Shown here piece after piece: positions 22,937 to 36,400 of a DNA stretch of 64,000 bases (position 1 is the stretch's first letter; each line of letters opens with the position of its first letter). Source of the DNA: Crotophaga sulcirostris (taxonomy: Eukaryota > Chordata > Aves > Cuculiformes > Crotophagidae); NCBI GenBank assembly GCA_013397455.1, contig VYZB01000239.1, positions 930,283 through 994,282 of the forward strand. The letters run 5' to 3'. Below the pieces are notes generated by a model. The model had not been told where the DNA came from, did no database searches, and saw nothing but the letters and a program-made list of their open reading frames with translations. The position numbers were made by a program, and so were the translations under genes.

Positions 22937-25900
22937 TCAGATCCACCCTCCCTATGACCACCTCAGTGTCTACTCTGACCCTGCCCAAGCTGCTTTTTCC
23001 TGCCAAATCCCCATCTAAGGATGTGCATGGCAATGCCTCACAAACATACACCTGACACATAGCCTGGTCCGGAAGCACAGATTCCAAGGGCCAGTTTAGA
23101 AAGGCTCCCTCTACAGGGCCCGCACCCCGGACAATCAGCTTGCTGCAGCTCCAGTTTACAGAGTTGATAGTTGCCCTGGGAGGTGCCTTATGGAGTTCTC
23201 AAAAATTGCAGCGGCTTGTGTGGAAAGATTAAACAGCTCGGTCCTATTCTCTCTGGGAAACAGGAGTCTTAGCAAACACGGAATTAACATTTTTAATATC
23301 ATGAAGGGGAATTAATAACATGATAAATACAGGGGGGTGGAAATCAAGTAATCACTCATCAACAGCAGGTATTCTGCTGCGATCTGGAGGCTAATGAAGG
23401 AAGAAAGCATTTCTCTTGTAAAATCTCAGTAGGGAACAGAGCACACATGCAAGATTCACGGAAGGAATAGAGGAAGCGTGTGGGGTAAGAGTGGGAGAAT
23501 ATGTGTGGCCACACAAAATCCTCAAGTGGCTGCACACCAAAAACCCTGTGAGCCATTTGAGGGGATGCTGTACAAGTGACAGGGTGCAGCAGGGGCTGGC
23601 AGCTGTGCTTCCCGCTCGCGTGCAGCTCAGCAGTCACAAACACACACAAGAGGCAAGGGAATGCTCTCTGCAATCTCCAATCCATCCATCCACCCAAACC
23701 AGTAATTCCCCTCTGGAGTACAACACATACGGTACAGTCTTTGTTTCTTTTCACTTGTGAGCGAAATAATTTCCAAGCAGTGCTGCCATCATGCTTAATT
23801 TAGATTATAAAACATTCTGGAAACCTTGACGTGACATGAATGATGGCTCTTAAAAGATACTTCAAAGCTACCTCTTAATCTTACAGTAAATATAGGAAAT
23901 TGAGAGGAGGAAAAGGAAAATAGCTATGGCATCATTCGTTTCTTTGTCAGCTATTTAATCATAAATTTACTTCTTTTTAACAAGAGGCTAAAAAGTAGTC
24001 TTGCATCACAACTAAATGTTTGGCATTAATGCACACAGACTTGGGTAAAATTTTCACACCAACCAAAAAAATAGTGTAACTTTCAGAAACTCACATCCAT
24101 TCCTGAAAGAATCAGCATCTTCTCAGCACCAGGCCACATAGCATTAAAGCAACCTACAGCCAAGGCTGAAAATATCAGCTAATTTTAAGCTGCAAAAGCA
24201 CAGATATTGCTGCTGCAATAGCTGTAGCTGCTGGTATGGCTTGCCTGCTGGAATAGCCACTCAGCTTCTCTTCTTAAGCAGCTTTTGCAGCTCTCTCCAA
24301 GTTCCTAAAGGTCCCTTGCTATCAACACCTGCTTTAGTAAGCTGGAGCCAGCTCTGGAGAGAGAAGCACAGGAGAAGGAAAACAGAAGCTACAGGAATAT
24401 ATGTCCAAGTCTGACTTTACTAAACAAAATAACATAAATCTCAATTTCAGACTACATTAAACTATAGCTGAATATAGAGCATATGTACACAAGGGCCAAA
24501 TCTTATCAGCAAATATAGTTATTGTATTGCTCAGAAGCAGAGCTGGCATGCAAGGAAGCCATAAAGAGTGCCCTGCTCTCCTCAATTTGCCTATAAACAA
24601 GCCATTCATACACCACCACTGTAAATTGACAAATCCAGCTCCCCATGCACTGGTATTTTATTAACCTTTTAAATTATTTAAATGTTTGCAAAAATTGTTG
24701 TCATTTTACCACTTACTTCCTCTCTTAAGGTAATTCACTTGAGCTTAGTAATGCAGAAGTGACAAGGCGTGGGAAGAAAGGTTAAAAAAGCCATCCGAAC
24801 TTGTTCAGGAGTACAATTAACACAGCACTTTACTTTCACAGGGCAGTTGTGGCTTAGTAAACATAATGATAGTTTTACTCTGAGGCTAAAATGAGAGGGC
24901 ATTCATTTTTATTACTAACATACCTTGACAAAGGTTCTAAGATCAAAGGCAGACTGTGAGCATAATTGTAAAATAATACTTTCTTCTCTAGTTTTAATTA
25001 CAGGAAATAGCTTTTATATATTATTAATAACATTCCCGACCATTAGACTAAAACTTGATTAAAAGCATCACTCCATGCACAAACACAGAGGAGGTTTGTG
25101 TAAGACAAGAATGAATTTGATTTTAAGATTGCAAACAGGCAACAAAACTTAAGAAAATGTGCTTGCTTCAAACCTAGCCAAGTCTGAGCAGTGTGAAGCA
25201 AGACTTCATTCCCTCTTCGAGGAGCTTACATCCCCAGGAGGCAGCTGCCATCCATTTAGCTTGAAATGCCTGCATTACAAATGAAGAGAGGTTTTATCCT
25301 CATCAAACTTCTCTACTGAGAACAGATGACCTTTCTCATAGAAGAAACTTTGTGATACCAAGCCTGATCCAGAGCCTACTGAGCCCCTCTTCATTGATTG
25401 CAGTGGATTCTGAAGGAGCCCTTCCATACAGTTCCTTTCTCCACAGCTGATGGTTGGAATCCCCAGATATCCCATGGTTGATTTTCCCATCACACAACAT
25501 CACGCTTCTCACCCAGAAGACAGACACTGTGATAATATAAAACACTGATTGTCAGGGGTTCATACAGCCTTGGCTGTGTAAAAGCAAGCTCCACTCCACT
25601 GTTACTCTCCCCCAGTACCATTATTGTATCAGTGAACCAAAATAAACACAAAAAAATACTCACTGCTGTAATAATTCTTCTCAGTTTGACACACTCTTCT
25701 CTCCAAGAAAATGCCTTGCATTTGGAGGTTTGAAGAATTAAGTGATCTAACAAGTTTGCACATCCCTATCATCCATGACTTACATCTGACCACTTTAGTC
25801 CAGCCTTACCATTCACTGAGCCATTTCTGCAGCTGATTAACTCTCTGTTGAAAAATATTTTCCGTTGTTTTGACTGCAGTTAATAGAGGAATACTGTAGC

Positions 25901-28540
25901 ACAAGACAAAAAAAAATTAATTTGCAACAGATAAAACTTTTATAGTTGCATTTAAAAAAATTGAACAAGAAGTCCATTTGCTTTCCATGCAAACGATCCA
26001 GGTGTTTTTCCAAAAGATGAACAAACTGCAGTTATTTGCTAATCCCCAGAGCATGAAATACAACAGCTCACCAATGTTACCATCACCATTTCTTCGAAAG
26101 CACACGCAAGCAAGTTACAACCTTTCATCATATTTAATGTGGTGATTACACTTATTTTTCCCAAGTTGCTTTACCCTGTAGTTGAAAGGGCTGGCACAGC
26201 ACATCTCCTCTGCTGTAGAGTAACATCATCCCTCTGTTAGCTCCATTAGTGGCGGATCAGAGAGACAGCTCTCAGAGCAGTTGTGAACAGTTTTCTCCCA
26301 AGCAGGGATATAAGCACATAAGTAATCCCATTGTTTCACTACTCAGTAGTAGTGAACTACTCAGACATTCATGATTAGGCATTGAGCCTGCACTATTAAA
26401 CTAGAGGTAAAACAGTAAGCATCCCACAGCAAAGTCCTTGGTAATATCTAAACCACCATTATTACTAGAGTGGGAACGGGAGCAGACAAATGTGTCTGAA
26501 AGGAAAAGTCATCTAGGAATCCCAGTACAAGTTTCTGTTAAAGATGACTTGCCCCAGTGTGTAAAAATCATCTCTTATGATGACTGCAGACCTGCAAGAT
26601 TCAGAAGCGAACAGTGCATCTTGCATCTTGTTCAGAAGGTCAGTGGCCTTAGTTCTCCGTTCCGTGCCTGCCTTCCACCACTCTGGCATCAGTGAAAAAG
26701 CTTCTTGAAAAGCCCTGAACCCACAGCGCCGAAGGAAAAGCTAAGCAGTGGCCAGTCTGTGGCCAACAGCAAGCCAGGGCTGCAGCCCCACCTTCTCCAT
26801 CAGCAAAATTCCCCTTCAGTCAGATCAGGGCCAGACAAGCTTTGGCCTTTCCAGACTCGAGAGAGAGCCCAGACCTGAGGTCTATGTAGTTTGACTGCAA
26901 TTTCCAGTATTTGATCTATATTTGATGGGAAAACGCATATCATTTCAGCAGTACACTCAGTCTTATCATGCAGCCCCCTCAAACTACTGACAGGCCGATT
27001 ACACTGCTGGACACTCTCCTCATATCCCATCTTGCTGTGCAAGTCTACTCTGATCTAACAACCCCAACTACACCAGCACACACAGATTTGCCACAGGAGC
27101 TCCTAACACCAATATGAACGAACCAAGAGAATCCCAAAATGCAATATATCCCTTCTTCAGGAGGTTAAGATCCCTCTTATGGGAAGAAAAATGGGTATCT
27201 GGCTATTCTAGAATTATTTGGGAAGCTGAGATAGTATTTATTTCCCAACTATTTGAGGAAGGGAAAGGACTCTTCAAAAAAATAGTTTGTTGGTCAATAT
27301 GGTCTTTAGCAGGACCTTAACTGCCTTTGTTATTCATTGAAATTTATAAGTGAAAGCCAGGAGTCACAAATGGAAAAGGAACTTGACTGGCAGCTACAGT
27401 TTCAATTTGTATGAGAAGTCTCTCTGGAAAACATCCTTATTTTTGTCTCAGCCTCACTTCCCAGTAACAAAACCACAACAGTAACAATTGCTGTCCTCTT
27501 GTGTACCCATCCTCACACTGGAAATTACAACTAAATTACAAAACAGCTTGTCCAATACTCGTGAAAATAAAACTCATAGTCCACTCCGCTACAACTAATT
27601 AATTTTCTTAAAGCTGCATCCCAGAGTGATCAAATGAGACACGAGCTCTTTCATGAGAAGGAAATCCCACTAGAGTTCTTTAATATCAAATGTAACAAAC
27701 ACCAGCGTTTCAACATTTGCATCACCATGTTTGAACCCCCATGTTTGCATATGTAAGCACACATTTGCATGTAAGCATTATGTATTATTAATATTGATTA
27801 ATGTTATTATTCAAAGGTAGCAGTCTGCCTACGCTCTGTGTGAGGTTTGTATATATGCATGCAGAACCAGCTCATTAAGTGAAACACAAGCAGATTGCTT
27901 ATGGTTAAGTTCATTAAGAGAAGAGGATATATGACCATATTAAAAACAAAGCAAAAACCCGCATTCCACCTCTCAACACTTACTGTGCACAACAGCTCCA
28001 CTGTGAAGTGCTATAGCACGGCACTTCTTTTGTCTGCCCGGTCCTGGGAACCCTTTTGCATATTTTCATATAGTTCATATTAAATATGGGAACTTTAGCT
28101 TCTCTCATGAGACATTCTACTAAAGCTATTTTCCCTAAATAATAGCCATCTGTTCTGAATGACCTCCCCAAACAACTCACTTGGTTAATGACAACTTTGT
28201 TGCAGCTAATACACCAGTTGGGATTACTCCAGCCAACTTTCCATGGGCCTCTATTGTTATGAAAACCTATTATCAAGCAATTAAATGACAGCAAGAATGT
28301 AATAAAGTACAACAGTTTTACTTGTATCATTATCCTGGGTGCTGATGTTAATGAAAGGCTATCGCGCCCTAGACTGTAATTCCTAGATACTGTCATACAG
28401 GAGAATAACCCCTATCAGCAGCTATTTTCAACCTTAATGCTTTGAGCAATTACAATCCTGAACTAAGCCCGTCCCCAGTATTTCACCCCATATTAAATTA
28501 AGGGCGACTCTGAGATTATCTTCAGGCCTTGCTGCTGAAG
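22937..28540. other. Non-coding stretch, mostly unique sequence
   Basis: No recognisable gene or repeat was found. Bases 22937-23090 are GC-richer than their surroundings and may be further, unrecognised CR1 sequence. The 131-codon minus-strand frame at 23359-23754 has no family resemblance. AT-rich DNA with homeodomain-like motifs lies at 27741-27815. Splice-bounded minus-strand segments at 24924-24953, 25810-25893 and 28181-28266 are tentative only. Confidence 0.55.
25810..25893 (-). other. Candidate 84-base exon (minus strand)
   Basis: On the minus strand a very good acceptor ('aatttttttttgtcttgtgctacag') and a strong donor ('GAATG|gtaaggctgg') bound 84 bases. The only fully open frame, entered after one base, reads IPLLTAVKTTENIFQQRVNQ then LQKWLSE: a helix-prone, coiled-coil-like composition. 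I cannot name a protein containing it. Of the minus-strand candidates in this window it has the best splice signals. It might be a coding exon of a large gene, a lncRNA exon or chance. Confidence 0.25.
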
Positions 28541-28800
28541 GCCAGGGACATGAGGCTAGAGGGGAGATTGAGATGTGATCTTAGGAAGAAATGTTTTCCT
28601 GCGAGGGTGGTGAGACACTGGCACCAGTTGCCCAAGGAAATGGTGGCTGCCCCATCCCTGGAGGTGTTCAAGGCCAGGTTGGATGGGCTTTGAGCACCCT
28701 GATCCAGTGGGAGGTGTCTCTGCCTGTGGCAGGGTGTGGGAACTGGATGAGCTTTAAGGTCCCTTCCAAACCAAACCATTCTATGAATTTATTCTATGAT
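28541..28800 (+). mobile_element. CR1 LINE 3' fragment
   Basis: It begins 'ccagggacatgagg', passes 'gatcttaggaagaaatg' and 'tggaggtgttcaaggccagg', and ends 'accattctatgaatttattc'. Near the start, about 15-20 bases present in the copies at 40807 and 48001 are missing (between 'gatgagg' and 'agaggggagattg'). The tail is degenerate. It is inactive. Confidence 0.95.
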
Positions 28801-29592
28801 AACCTAAAGCTCAGACAGGTTTTGAAGGAGTGTGTTTGTTATCTGGTCAGACAGACAAGCCTCGTGGAGGTGCATTCACAATCACTTGTATTCTGTGTAA
28901 ACAAAACGATAAACCAGCTTCCTAAATTCTCTGTTCTGTACTTGTCTCAGTAGAAAATAATGAAGTTGAATTGCCCTTACAGTCCTTTTAGTATCCCTCT
29001 GGCAGGTTGAATCTCTGGCATGACACCTTTCCTTTCCATTTCTAGAACTAAACATAAACTTAAATAAACCTCTCTGAGAAGAAAGATACACGTAATTGCC
29101 ACAGATACCACAAGATATCTAGAACACTTCATCTTTCTAAATTGTCCTGGGTCTGAAATTTATACAATCAGCGTTTTGTGTTTCTGATACATAATGTAGC
29201 AGTAGGTCTAAAACAACTTCTTTTTTCCCCATTGTGAAAATAATTTATGTTGACATGAAGTAGTACTTTCTCTATGACTGAGACAATCCAAGTACAGTCA
29301 TACTATTTGGCACAGACTCAGCTAATATGCATTTATAGTTCTCCTTCCTCGACAGAAGGCAGTATATTTACCAGCCTGTATGTGCAGTTAGGCCAAAGTG
29401 TTGTTTTTCACTGGGACTCATAACCTCTACTCTTTGGAATATTTATTTTCTTCCTAAGACGCAATAGGGAAACTTTATGCAACTTACTATATCAATCCTA
29501 CATCAATACTACACACAGGCTTCTTCCAGATAGCCGATCAAAACAACGAGACTGAAAAGCTCCTCAGTATAAATTTCTTGATGAGAAAGTGA
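28801..29592. other. Non-coding spacer between two CR1 fragments
   Basis: AT-rich sequence with no recognisable gene, repeat or regulatory motif. Confidence 0.6.
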
Positions 29593-29724
29593 AGGAGGTG
29601 TTTAAAAGAGATGCAGATATGGTGCTTAGAGGTATTGTTTAGCAGTGAACTTGGTAGCGTGAAGTTAAGGGTTGGACTTGATGATATTAAGGGCGTTTTT
29701 CAACCTAAATGATTCTGTGATTTT
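29593..29724 (+). mobile_element. CR1-type LINE 3' fragment, different older subfamily
   Basis: The order 'gaggtgtttaaaagag', 'gatatggtgctta', 'ggttggacttgatgat', 'caacctaaatgattctgtg' matches the CR1 subfamilies whose 3' end reads 'ttggacttgatgatctt', unlike the other copies here. It is heavily diverged. The 3' tail is reduced to about one unit. It is inactive. Confidence 0.8.
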
Positions 29725-30118
29725 ACGAATATGAATGAACTCTTTGTTCATAAGCATCTTTAAGTTGTTTTATAATTCAGGTTGTCTTACAGCAACTACA
29801 TTAATTTTATGAGACTTTTGACTCAGTCTAGTTACATGGGCAACGTGTAGGTAAACTAGCTCAGGAAGGGCCCTGCAGAGGGAGGCCATTCCCAAACGAA
29901 ATGAGAAGCTGAGGATTCAGTTACATCACCTCTTAGAGGAGATGAAATCTCCTTTGTCGCACTTCTCAGGAGAAACCACAGCAGCTGCCAAGCAGGATGG
30001 ACAGACTTGATCGTCCCTCCAGACCCACTTTCTTTGCCATCCTGTTATGCAGGGACAGAGTTAGAACCTCTTTTCTTTGGGCCCAAAACACAAGCCAGAA
30101 ATGAGCTAATGTGATACC

Positions 30119-30778
30119 TTACTCCTCGCTACGCTTCACATAAAATGATGTTAAACTAAAATTATACAACAGGAATATTATCTTTAAAAATTGTAATAAA
30201 GCACAAAGGAACCTTATAATATATAGGAATGCTCCCTGTATATTGCTGTTTACAGGGAAAAGGAAACAAGAAAATAATATATTAATATAATAACACAGAT
30301 AGGATTGTTTCTTGGAAAGGCACTGATAGTAAAGAAGAGCAAAATTCTGTTCTGTAAAATGGCTTGTGCTAGCATGAGGAAGACCTGAACACCACTCATG
30401 CTGCCGAGAGAGAAAACATACATTTCCCAGCTCCCTTATAAATGCCGACTTCATCTCTCCCAACTCTCTATTGTCAAGCAAATGAAATACAGCGTAGAGT
30501 TGTATAGCAGCCAAACAACTGCTTTTGGTAAGCTCTCCAAAGTTGTGCACCTTCAAAATCAATATTTTTTTACTAATATCCTCTCTTTTCCTCATCATGA
30601 TGACTGTTTGGATCTCTTTTTGAGACCACTGTAGCAAGATATTCAAAATATCTTGCTGTAATGATGTGTCCTTCATACCTATGGTGTAATATGATGGGAT
30701 TCTCCTGTTGACATTAGAGGTATTTCTAAACACACAAGAGAGCAATGTCAGAGCTGAGCACTTCCCAGAAGTTCCCAA
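30119..30778 (-). other. Longest open frame in window, 219 codons, unrecognised
   Basis: The predicted product starts MGTSGKCSALTLLSC and ends VKRSEE. Its C-terminal third is strongly hydrophobic (a segment like YINILFSCFLF and another like FLKIIFLLYNFSL), which is typical of translated AT-rich DNA. No signal peptide, domain or family motif was recognised. In AT-rich DNA a frame this long is uncommon but not impossible in 64 kb searched six ways. A splice-bounded subsegment (30671-30717) sits in the same frame. There is no promoter, Kozak context or polyadenylation signal that would single it out. Confidence 0.12.
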
Positions 30779-33409
30779 GAGAGAACCCTGCCCTTACAAG
30801 AATTATCACAATCACAATCCATCTCAATTTCTCTGGGTCTGTTGTAATGGACAACTGCTAAAAGGCCCACAAATGCAAACATATACAGTACAGCATGTTT
30901 CTGAAGCTGCACAAGGATTTTTTCCCCCTTTGTGCCATGGATGAGACAGAGTAAGCAACAACCTGTAGTAGATATGGATACAGGGGTTTATTTAAAACAA
31001 CGAGATCAGAGCTTTCACCCTCACCACCACCCCATGCTGTCCACCAGGTCTTGGCTTCACTGTCAAGCAGGGAGCTCAAGCAGAAAGTTGTCTTGTTCCA
31101 GCTGTGCAGCTGTGCACAATTATCCTTCTCAGATCTTCCTGGCCAAGATCCCTGGCATTCATTCCTCAACTCATAGCTGATATCTAGGATCTTTCCTCCT
31201 GGCAGGATCATCACTACCTCCTTTCTGGTCCACTTTCTTTCTGAGACTACTTTGTACTTTGGGAGCCCTTCCTTCTCAACTTGCCAAACCCCAAGGCCTT
31301 CATTTTCCCTACATAGTCCACATACAAAAGCTCATGTTTGTGCCTCCAAGTCAGTGGTTCTGGTTTATGCTTCCTTATTGACGGGAGGATTTGGGATGTG
31401 CTGTCTGTTTAATTCATGCATTATCAGAATTTACAGCCATCTCATACCAGGGTTCTGCCTGAATTCAAAAGTTCAGGTTTGGACATACACAGAGTTACAG
31501 GCCACCTCGTGTTCACAATGGTTTCCACCTACAACACTTTGGGATGAATTCATTAAAATACAGCTTTATGATGAATAGTCAGCACAAGTTCCTAATTAGA
31601 CCTATATTACAGATTTCCAGACAACTCTATGCACAGGTACTGTATTCTTGATGAAACCTGAAGACAAAATAAAGCCTGCAGGACCGCTGGAGGTCTTGTG
31701 TTCACTGTAGACACATTGGCAAGCACATGTGTTGATACAAACAAACCACCCAACCCAAAGCAATCAAGACATTTGTATTCAGGGCACTGCACACCCTGGA
31801 TATGAGTTGCACTAGGGGTGAAGCACAACATCTGACACTGAGTTTCCATTGGAAAAGACAGTCCCTTACCAAGGGGGAGACTAGTGCAGATAAATACATA
31901 ATCCAGGTGCTGAGAAGTGTGCTGAGAATACACAAGTAGGAGGACTAGCTTCTGCTCTCACTTGCACCAGCATAAAACCTGAATGGCCCAAGGGAGCTCA
32001 GTATAGCTGAACCTACATAAATAATGAGTTGTGAAATCAAGCCTTGAATAGCAAATAATGTCATTTACGATACTATTCATTTCATAATCCTGCCGCATTA
32101 CCTGCCTTTCTACATTAACTTGCCTTAGAATAAGAGCAGTAAGATTAGTGTACAGATGATAACCATATGGTCATTGGTTACTTAAAAACATATCATGTCT
32201 TAACATCAGGGGCTGAAATGAAGGGAGAAAGGCTTGTAAATACAAAAGAATACATGATTTTTTTTTAAATTCTAATGAAACTTGAAAAATAGTGTTTGAG
32301 ACATCTACCCACTTCCTTCGTCTCTAAAGACAGAGAAAAGGCACTGTTAGTTTTTCCTTTCCTCCTACTGAGTGCCAGCGAGGCAAGCTTATTGCCTGCA
32401 CACATCATTTGACATCCTGAAAACAGAATGAGGGCTCCACTGGCAGCAAAGGGAGAGGGAAACGTTCTCAACATTTGTCACATTCCCCGATTGGTTCTCA
32501 CTGAGCTTTTGGCATGGAAATGTGAGGAGGAATGAAGCTCTGCAGAACAGAATGTGGGGAAAAGCACTTGCAATAAAGCAATGTCTTTTTAGAAGGGAGT
32601 GTTGAGTTACAAGACTGAGACAGGAAAATGCATCATGATGATACATTTGATAATGCCTTTTATGCAAATAAAGAGGAAGTTAATTATTGAGTCCCAATTA
32701 AGATGTGTTCACTACTTCGCTGAAATCCATTTATTTTCAAGAAAGCATACAAGCCCACACTTAGCTCCAAAATGGGTGCAGCTTCAGCGTGTACCTCAAG
32801 TTCAGCACATCCCAGAATCCTCTGCCAAAGAGGGATAAACACGAAGGGCCAATGTTCCCCCACCTTCCAGAAACTCCTTATCATAAACACGATAAACACA
32901 TTGGCAGGCAGCTAGCTAGACCAGAATTTTCTATCCAAAAAATGACTGTGAAACACCTAAAATCTGAAGTAGCAAAAAATTCACACAAAAGCAAATTGAG
33001 TTACCCGAGGAAGTTCAAAAGAAGGCTTAATTTGAGTCAGATTTGATTGAAATTCACCCTCATTGATTAAAAGGTCTGAAAGTTTCCAGATACCCAAAAA
33101 TTAACTCTCCAGTTGCTGAGCAGCATATGTAAAAGCCATTTTTCACATGCTGGATTTCCTATATAACTTTTCTCACAGACTGAACCAATACGGTTACACA
33201 GGCACTCATATTCCTCACATTAGCAAACTATGCGTGTTTTACTCCATGACATCCAGTGATGTCCACTCACAGCCAGCTGATATGAAACTTCAAAAACATC
33301 TTATGTGTATGCGCACATCTCCACTTCTGCAGCCACTTGTAAGACTAAAAACATTCAACTATGTTTAACTAACATACATGCAACTATTCAACTAAATAGA
33401 TTATCAGGT

Positions 33410-33431
33410 TAGTATAAAATTAGTATAAAAT
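33410..33431. repeat. Tandem pair, 11-bp unit x2
   Basis: Two perfect adjacent copies of 'tagtataaaat'. Minor; likely replication slippage. Confidence 0.85.
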
Positions 33432-36400
33432 CATATGGTTTATTTTGCCTTGACTTCAGCGGGGCCGGCACTTATGCTTAAAGTAAGTGCTGCTCTTTGT
33501 GTCCTGTGACTCATGTGAAGTAGAGAAGAATTATCTCAATGAACTTCACAAATAAGAAACTGAGGCAAAAGGTTAAGTGACTTGCTCAAGGATATCTGAA
33601 AGGTTAGAAATGACGCTGTTGTGAATGATGGAGAGCAGCTAAATAACCCTTTGTTTGAAGCCTGTGAGTACATATACTGAAATGGATTTAAAATGGGCTC
33701 TTTACTTTTAAAATGGTTGATTGGAATTTTCCAGTTTCAGGTGGTTTTCTCTATTACCCTCTGCCAGCAGCAAAGTTTATGCCCATAAAAGCAATATTTA
33801 ACATTAAAATGTTAAAAAGTTATTCTGATGTCAGTGATACTGAACTAAATTTAAGACAAATTCAAAGATAAGCTTTATCCTCCAACCCCCACTTGTCCCA
33901 TTGTACCCTGGTGCTAAAGCTCAAAGCACTATCTTTCAGGCCGACAACATCTCCTCTGCCTGCAGACTCAAACCTATAAAACATCAGCAGCTCGCCCAGC
34001 CAAGGCAATGTCCCACCCCAGCTATTCCAGTCTTCAACACAAGCAAGTCAGAAGTATAAATCTGCCTGTAAAGTTCCAATTCCTTATGTTTGCACCTACA
34101 TGTCTCCTTAGAACATCAATTCAGATTTTGTAAGTCTACATCCATGCAAATCAATGCACAACAGATAGTCCAAAAGCAGTCATATTTGAGCAGTCTCAGT
34201 ATTTAGGACTTTCCAGGTGATGAAAAGGTCAAATACATATGTGGGAGAAAAAGTCTAATTAAAAACAGGAGCCAAGAAAACTCCAGGCATTTCCAATATG
34301 CACACAAGGGAGTGACTGAAAGTAGAACTTATGGTTTCTTTCTGAGTACAAACAATGGGCACTCCCAAACTGGAGGAACCAGGGTCACAGGAAGATACGT
34401 TGCAGCTATAAATAATTCTGATTTTAAGCCTACAGTTAAATGAAAACAGAAAATACAACTGACAGCACCTCTGCTTCATGTCTTTCCCTATATTGTCTTA
34501 CAATTGACCTTGAGAATACTTAATAGTAGCCTAAGGGTGGAAGGAAATGTTCATCTTCACTACAATCATTTAATAATAGCTTGTCCTCCTTCTGCTCAAT
34601 ATGCAAGTAGGCATTGCTTTTATAATACCTTCAGAAGGTGCTTTGTTCATACCGTGAGCTACTGCATAAAGCATGGGGACTGCATATGCCTAAGATATAA
34701 AGTTCTAATACCAGTGCTGAGCATCCAGTATTCAGATACAATAAATCGCAGTATCCCACCACAGTACGATGCCATGAAACAACTCATCCATCACTCAACA
34801 CAATTACTTAGAAAGCTGCTGTTGAAGTGGGGACTCCTGCCCCCCAACTGGAGGGAAAAGCCAAACAAACATATTGTTAAATCAAACCACAAAGTGAATT
34901 TTGATTCAACAGGCATTTTGTCAAGAAAACATGTCTGCAAGCAGTTTGGAGATGGGGCGAAATCAGATTGTTAAACTGTATTTTGTTCATGCCTATGAAA
35001 TGCTACAGTTTGACATTGTCATAGTGTGCTGATAGATGGAGGGGAGAAGGCACGGGTTTTCCACCAGCACCAAGCAGCCCTAAGCCCTGGAGCCGCAGTG
35101 CCCTCTCCCGAGCTCTCAGCATCCTTGACAGGCAGAGGAAAACACAACTGCTTTTACACAGTGCATCCCTAAAGCAGGCAAAATATCCACGAATGCAGTT
35201 CAGCTGTGTTGGATAAACTTCCCTGCTTTGCAGCTACACTGAGAATGGCAGAGCAGCCAAAGGCGTGAATGCCACTGCCTGCTGCCGTCCTCTGCCTTTC
35301 TGTGCTGGAGATTAAAAAGCACAGATCTTCAGCAACAGTCAGAAGCTGGGGATCCTTCCAGAAGGATGGAACAAGAGCGAGGATGCTGTCTCAGGTTACC
35401 TTCTTGTAAATATAACCAAAACAACTTGGAATCAGCAATCTGCAGGGAAGTCCTCTCTCTCAAGAGCCAGAGTTTATCCTATGCAGCAGAGTGACAAAAC
35501 AAGGTCTGCAAAAGGAGCTGGGAGCTTTCCTCTCCTATCCCATAGTAAACGGATTATTCAACCAAACAACATCAGGGGTGATTTTGAAGATATGCTCTCA
35601 CAGTTATGCATAACTGCTTCCTAATTCCAGAATGAGAAAATGTGTGTGCATTCACATCTATAATTACTGTGATTTCTGGAATAGTATAACTTGTATACAG
35701 ACCAGCTGCCAGACCATTTGTGACTGGAGTGAATGGAACCGCATACGTCATTCCACCATGCAATGAACACCAGTGGTACAAATCTGGATCCAAATTGTAC
35801 ATAGTACATTTCCCTTAAAAGCCAATTCTGCCATGTAGTAGGCTAAATATAAGCTTAATTTTCTATAAAGCCAGTTCAATACTGCTTATCTTCATTTTGC
35901 CTATCATAAAATAGTCTCTTGAAGTAATTTTTTGCCCGGTTTCCCTATTCACATATTTTCACAGCCCTCTCATTTGACTTCCTGATTTCGGCTCCAGCCC
36001 TGCTTTCTAAGCTCACTCCTATTGAAACGGTTACAGGTTCTTTCCCATCTTCCCTCCAGGGGGTTCATGAGGACACGCACACACCACGCAATTGCATTTC
36101 AGAGGACTGTGAGTTTAAGAGATGACTAAAACCAGACTCATTTTCTTCTCTTTATATTTAGTGCTGCATTTTCTCTTTGCTGATGCACTGTTATTGAGTG
36201 ACACTATCTAAATAGAAATCATGGGTCATTGAGAACAAGATGACAATAAACCAACTTTTGGCCAACGAGTCTTCACTGCAGCTCTTACATATAAGAACTT
36301 CAAGAGCTTTTGAATTAAAAGGATTTCTGCAGTGGAAAGAGCTAATAGAGAAGGCACAAGTTCATACTCTGGCTTGAGGATTCACCACTTCCACTGAGTT

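Noticed and set aside
24924..24953. 30-base minus-strand segment reading SAFDLRTFVK before a GTATGT donor
   Set aside because: Phase does not fit the 25810-25893 candidate in the attractive frame, and it is too short to support alone.
28181..28266. Minus-strand segment with two open frames (VFITIEAHGKLAGV… and FHNNRGPWKVGWSN…)
   Set aside because: The pyrimidine tract is poor, and two competing frames with different phases argue against a real coding exon.
34504..34974. 156-codon plus-strand open frame
   Set aside because: No domain, no conserved motif, irregular composition; consistent with a chance frame.
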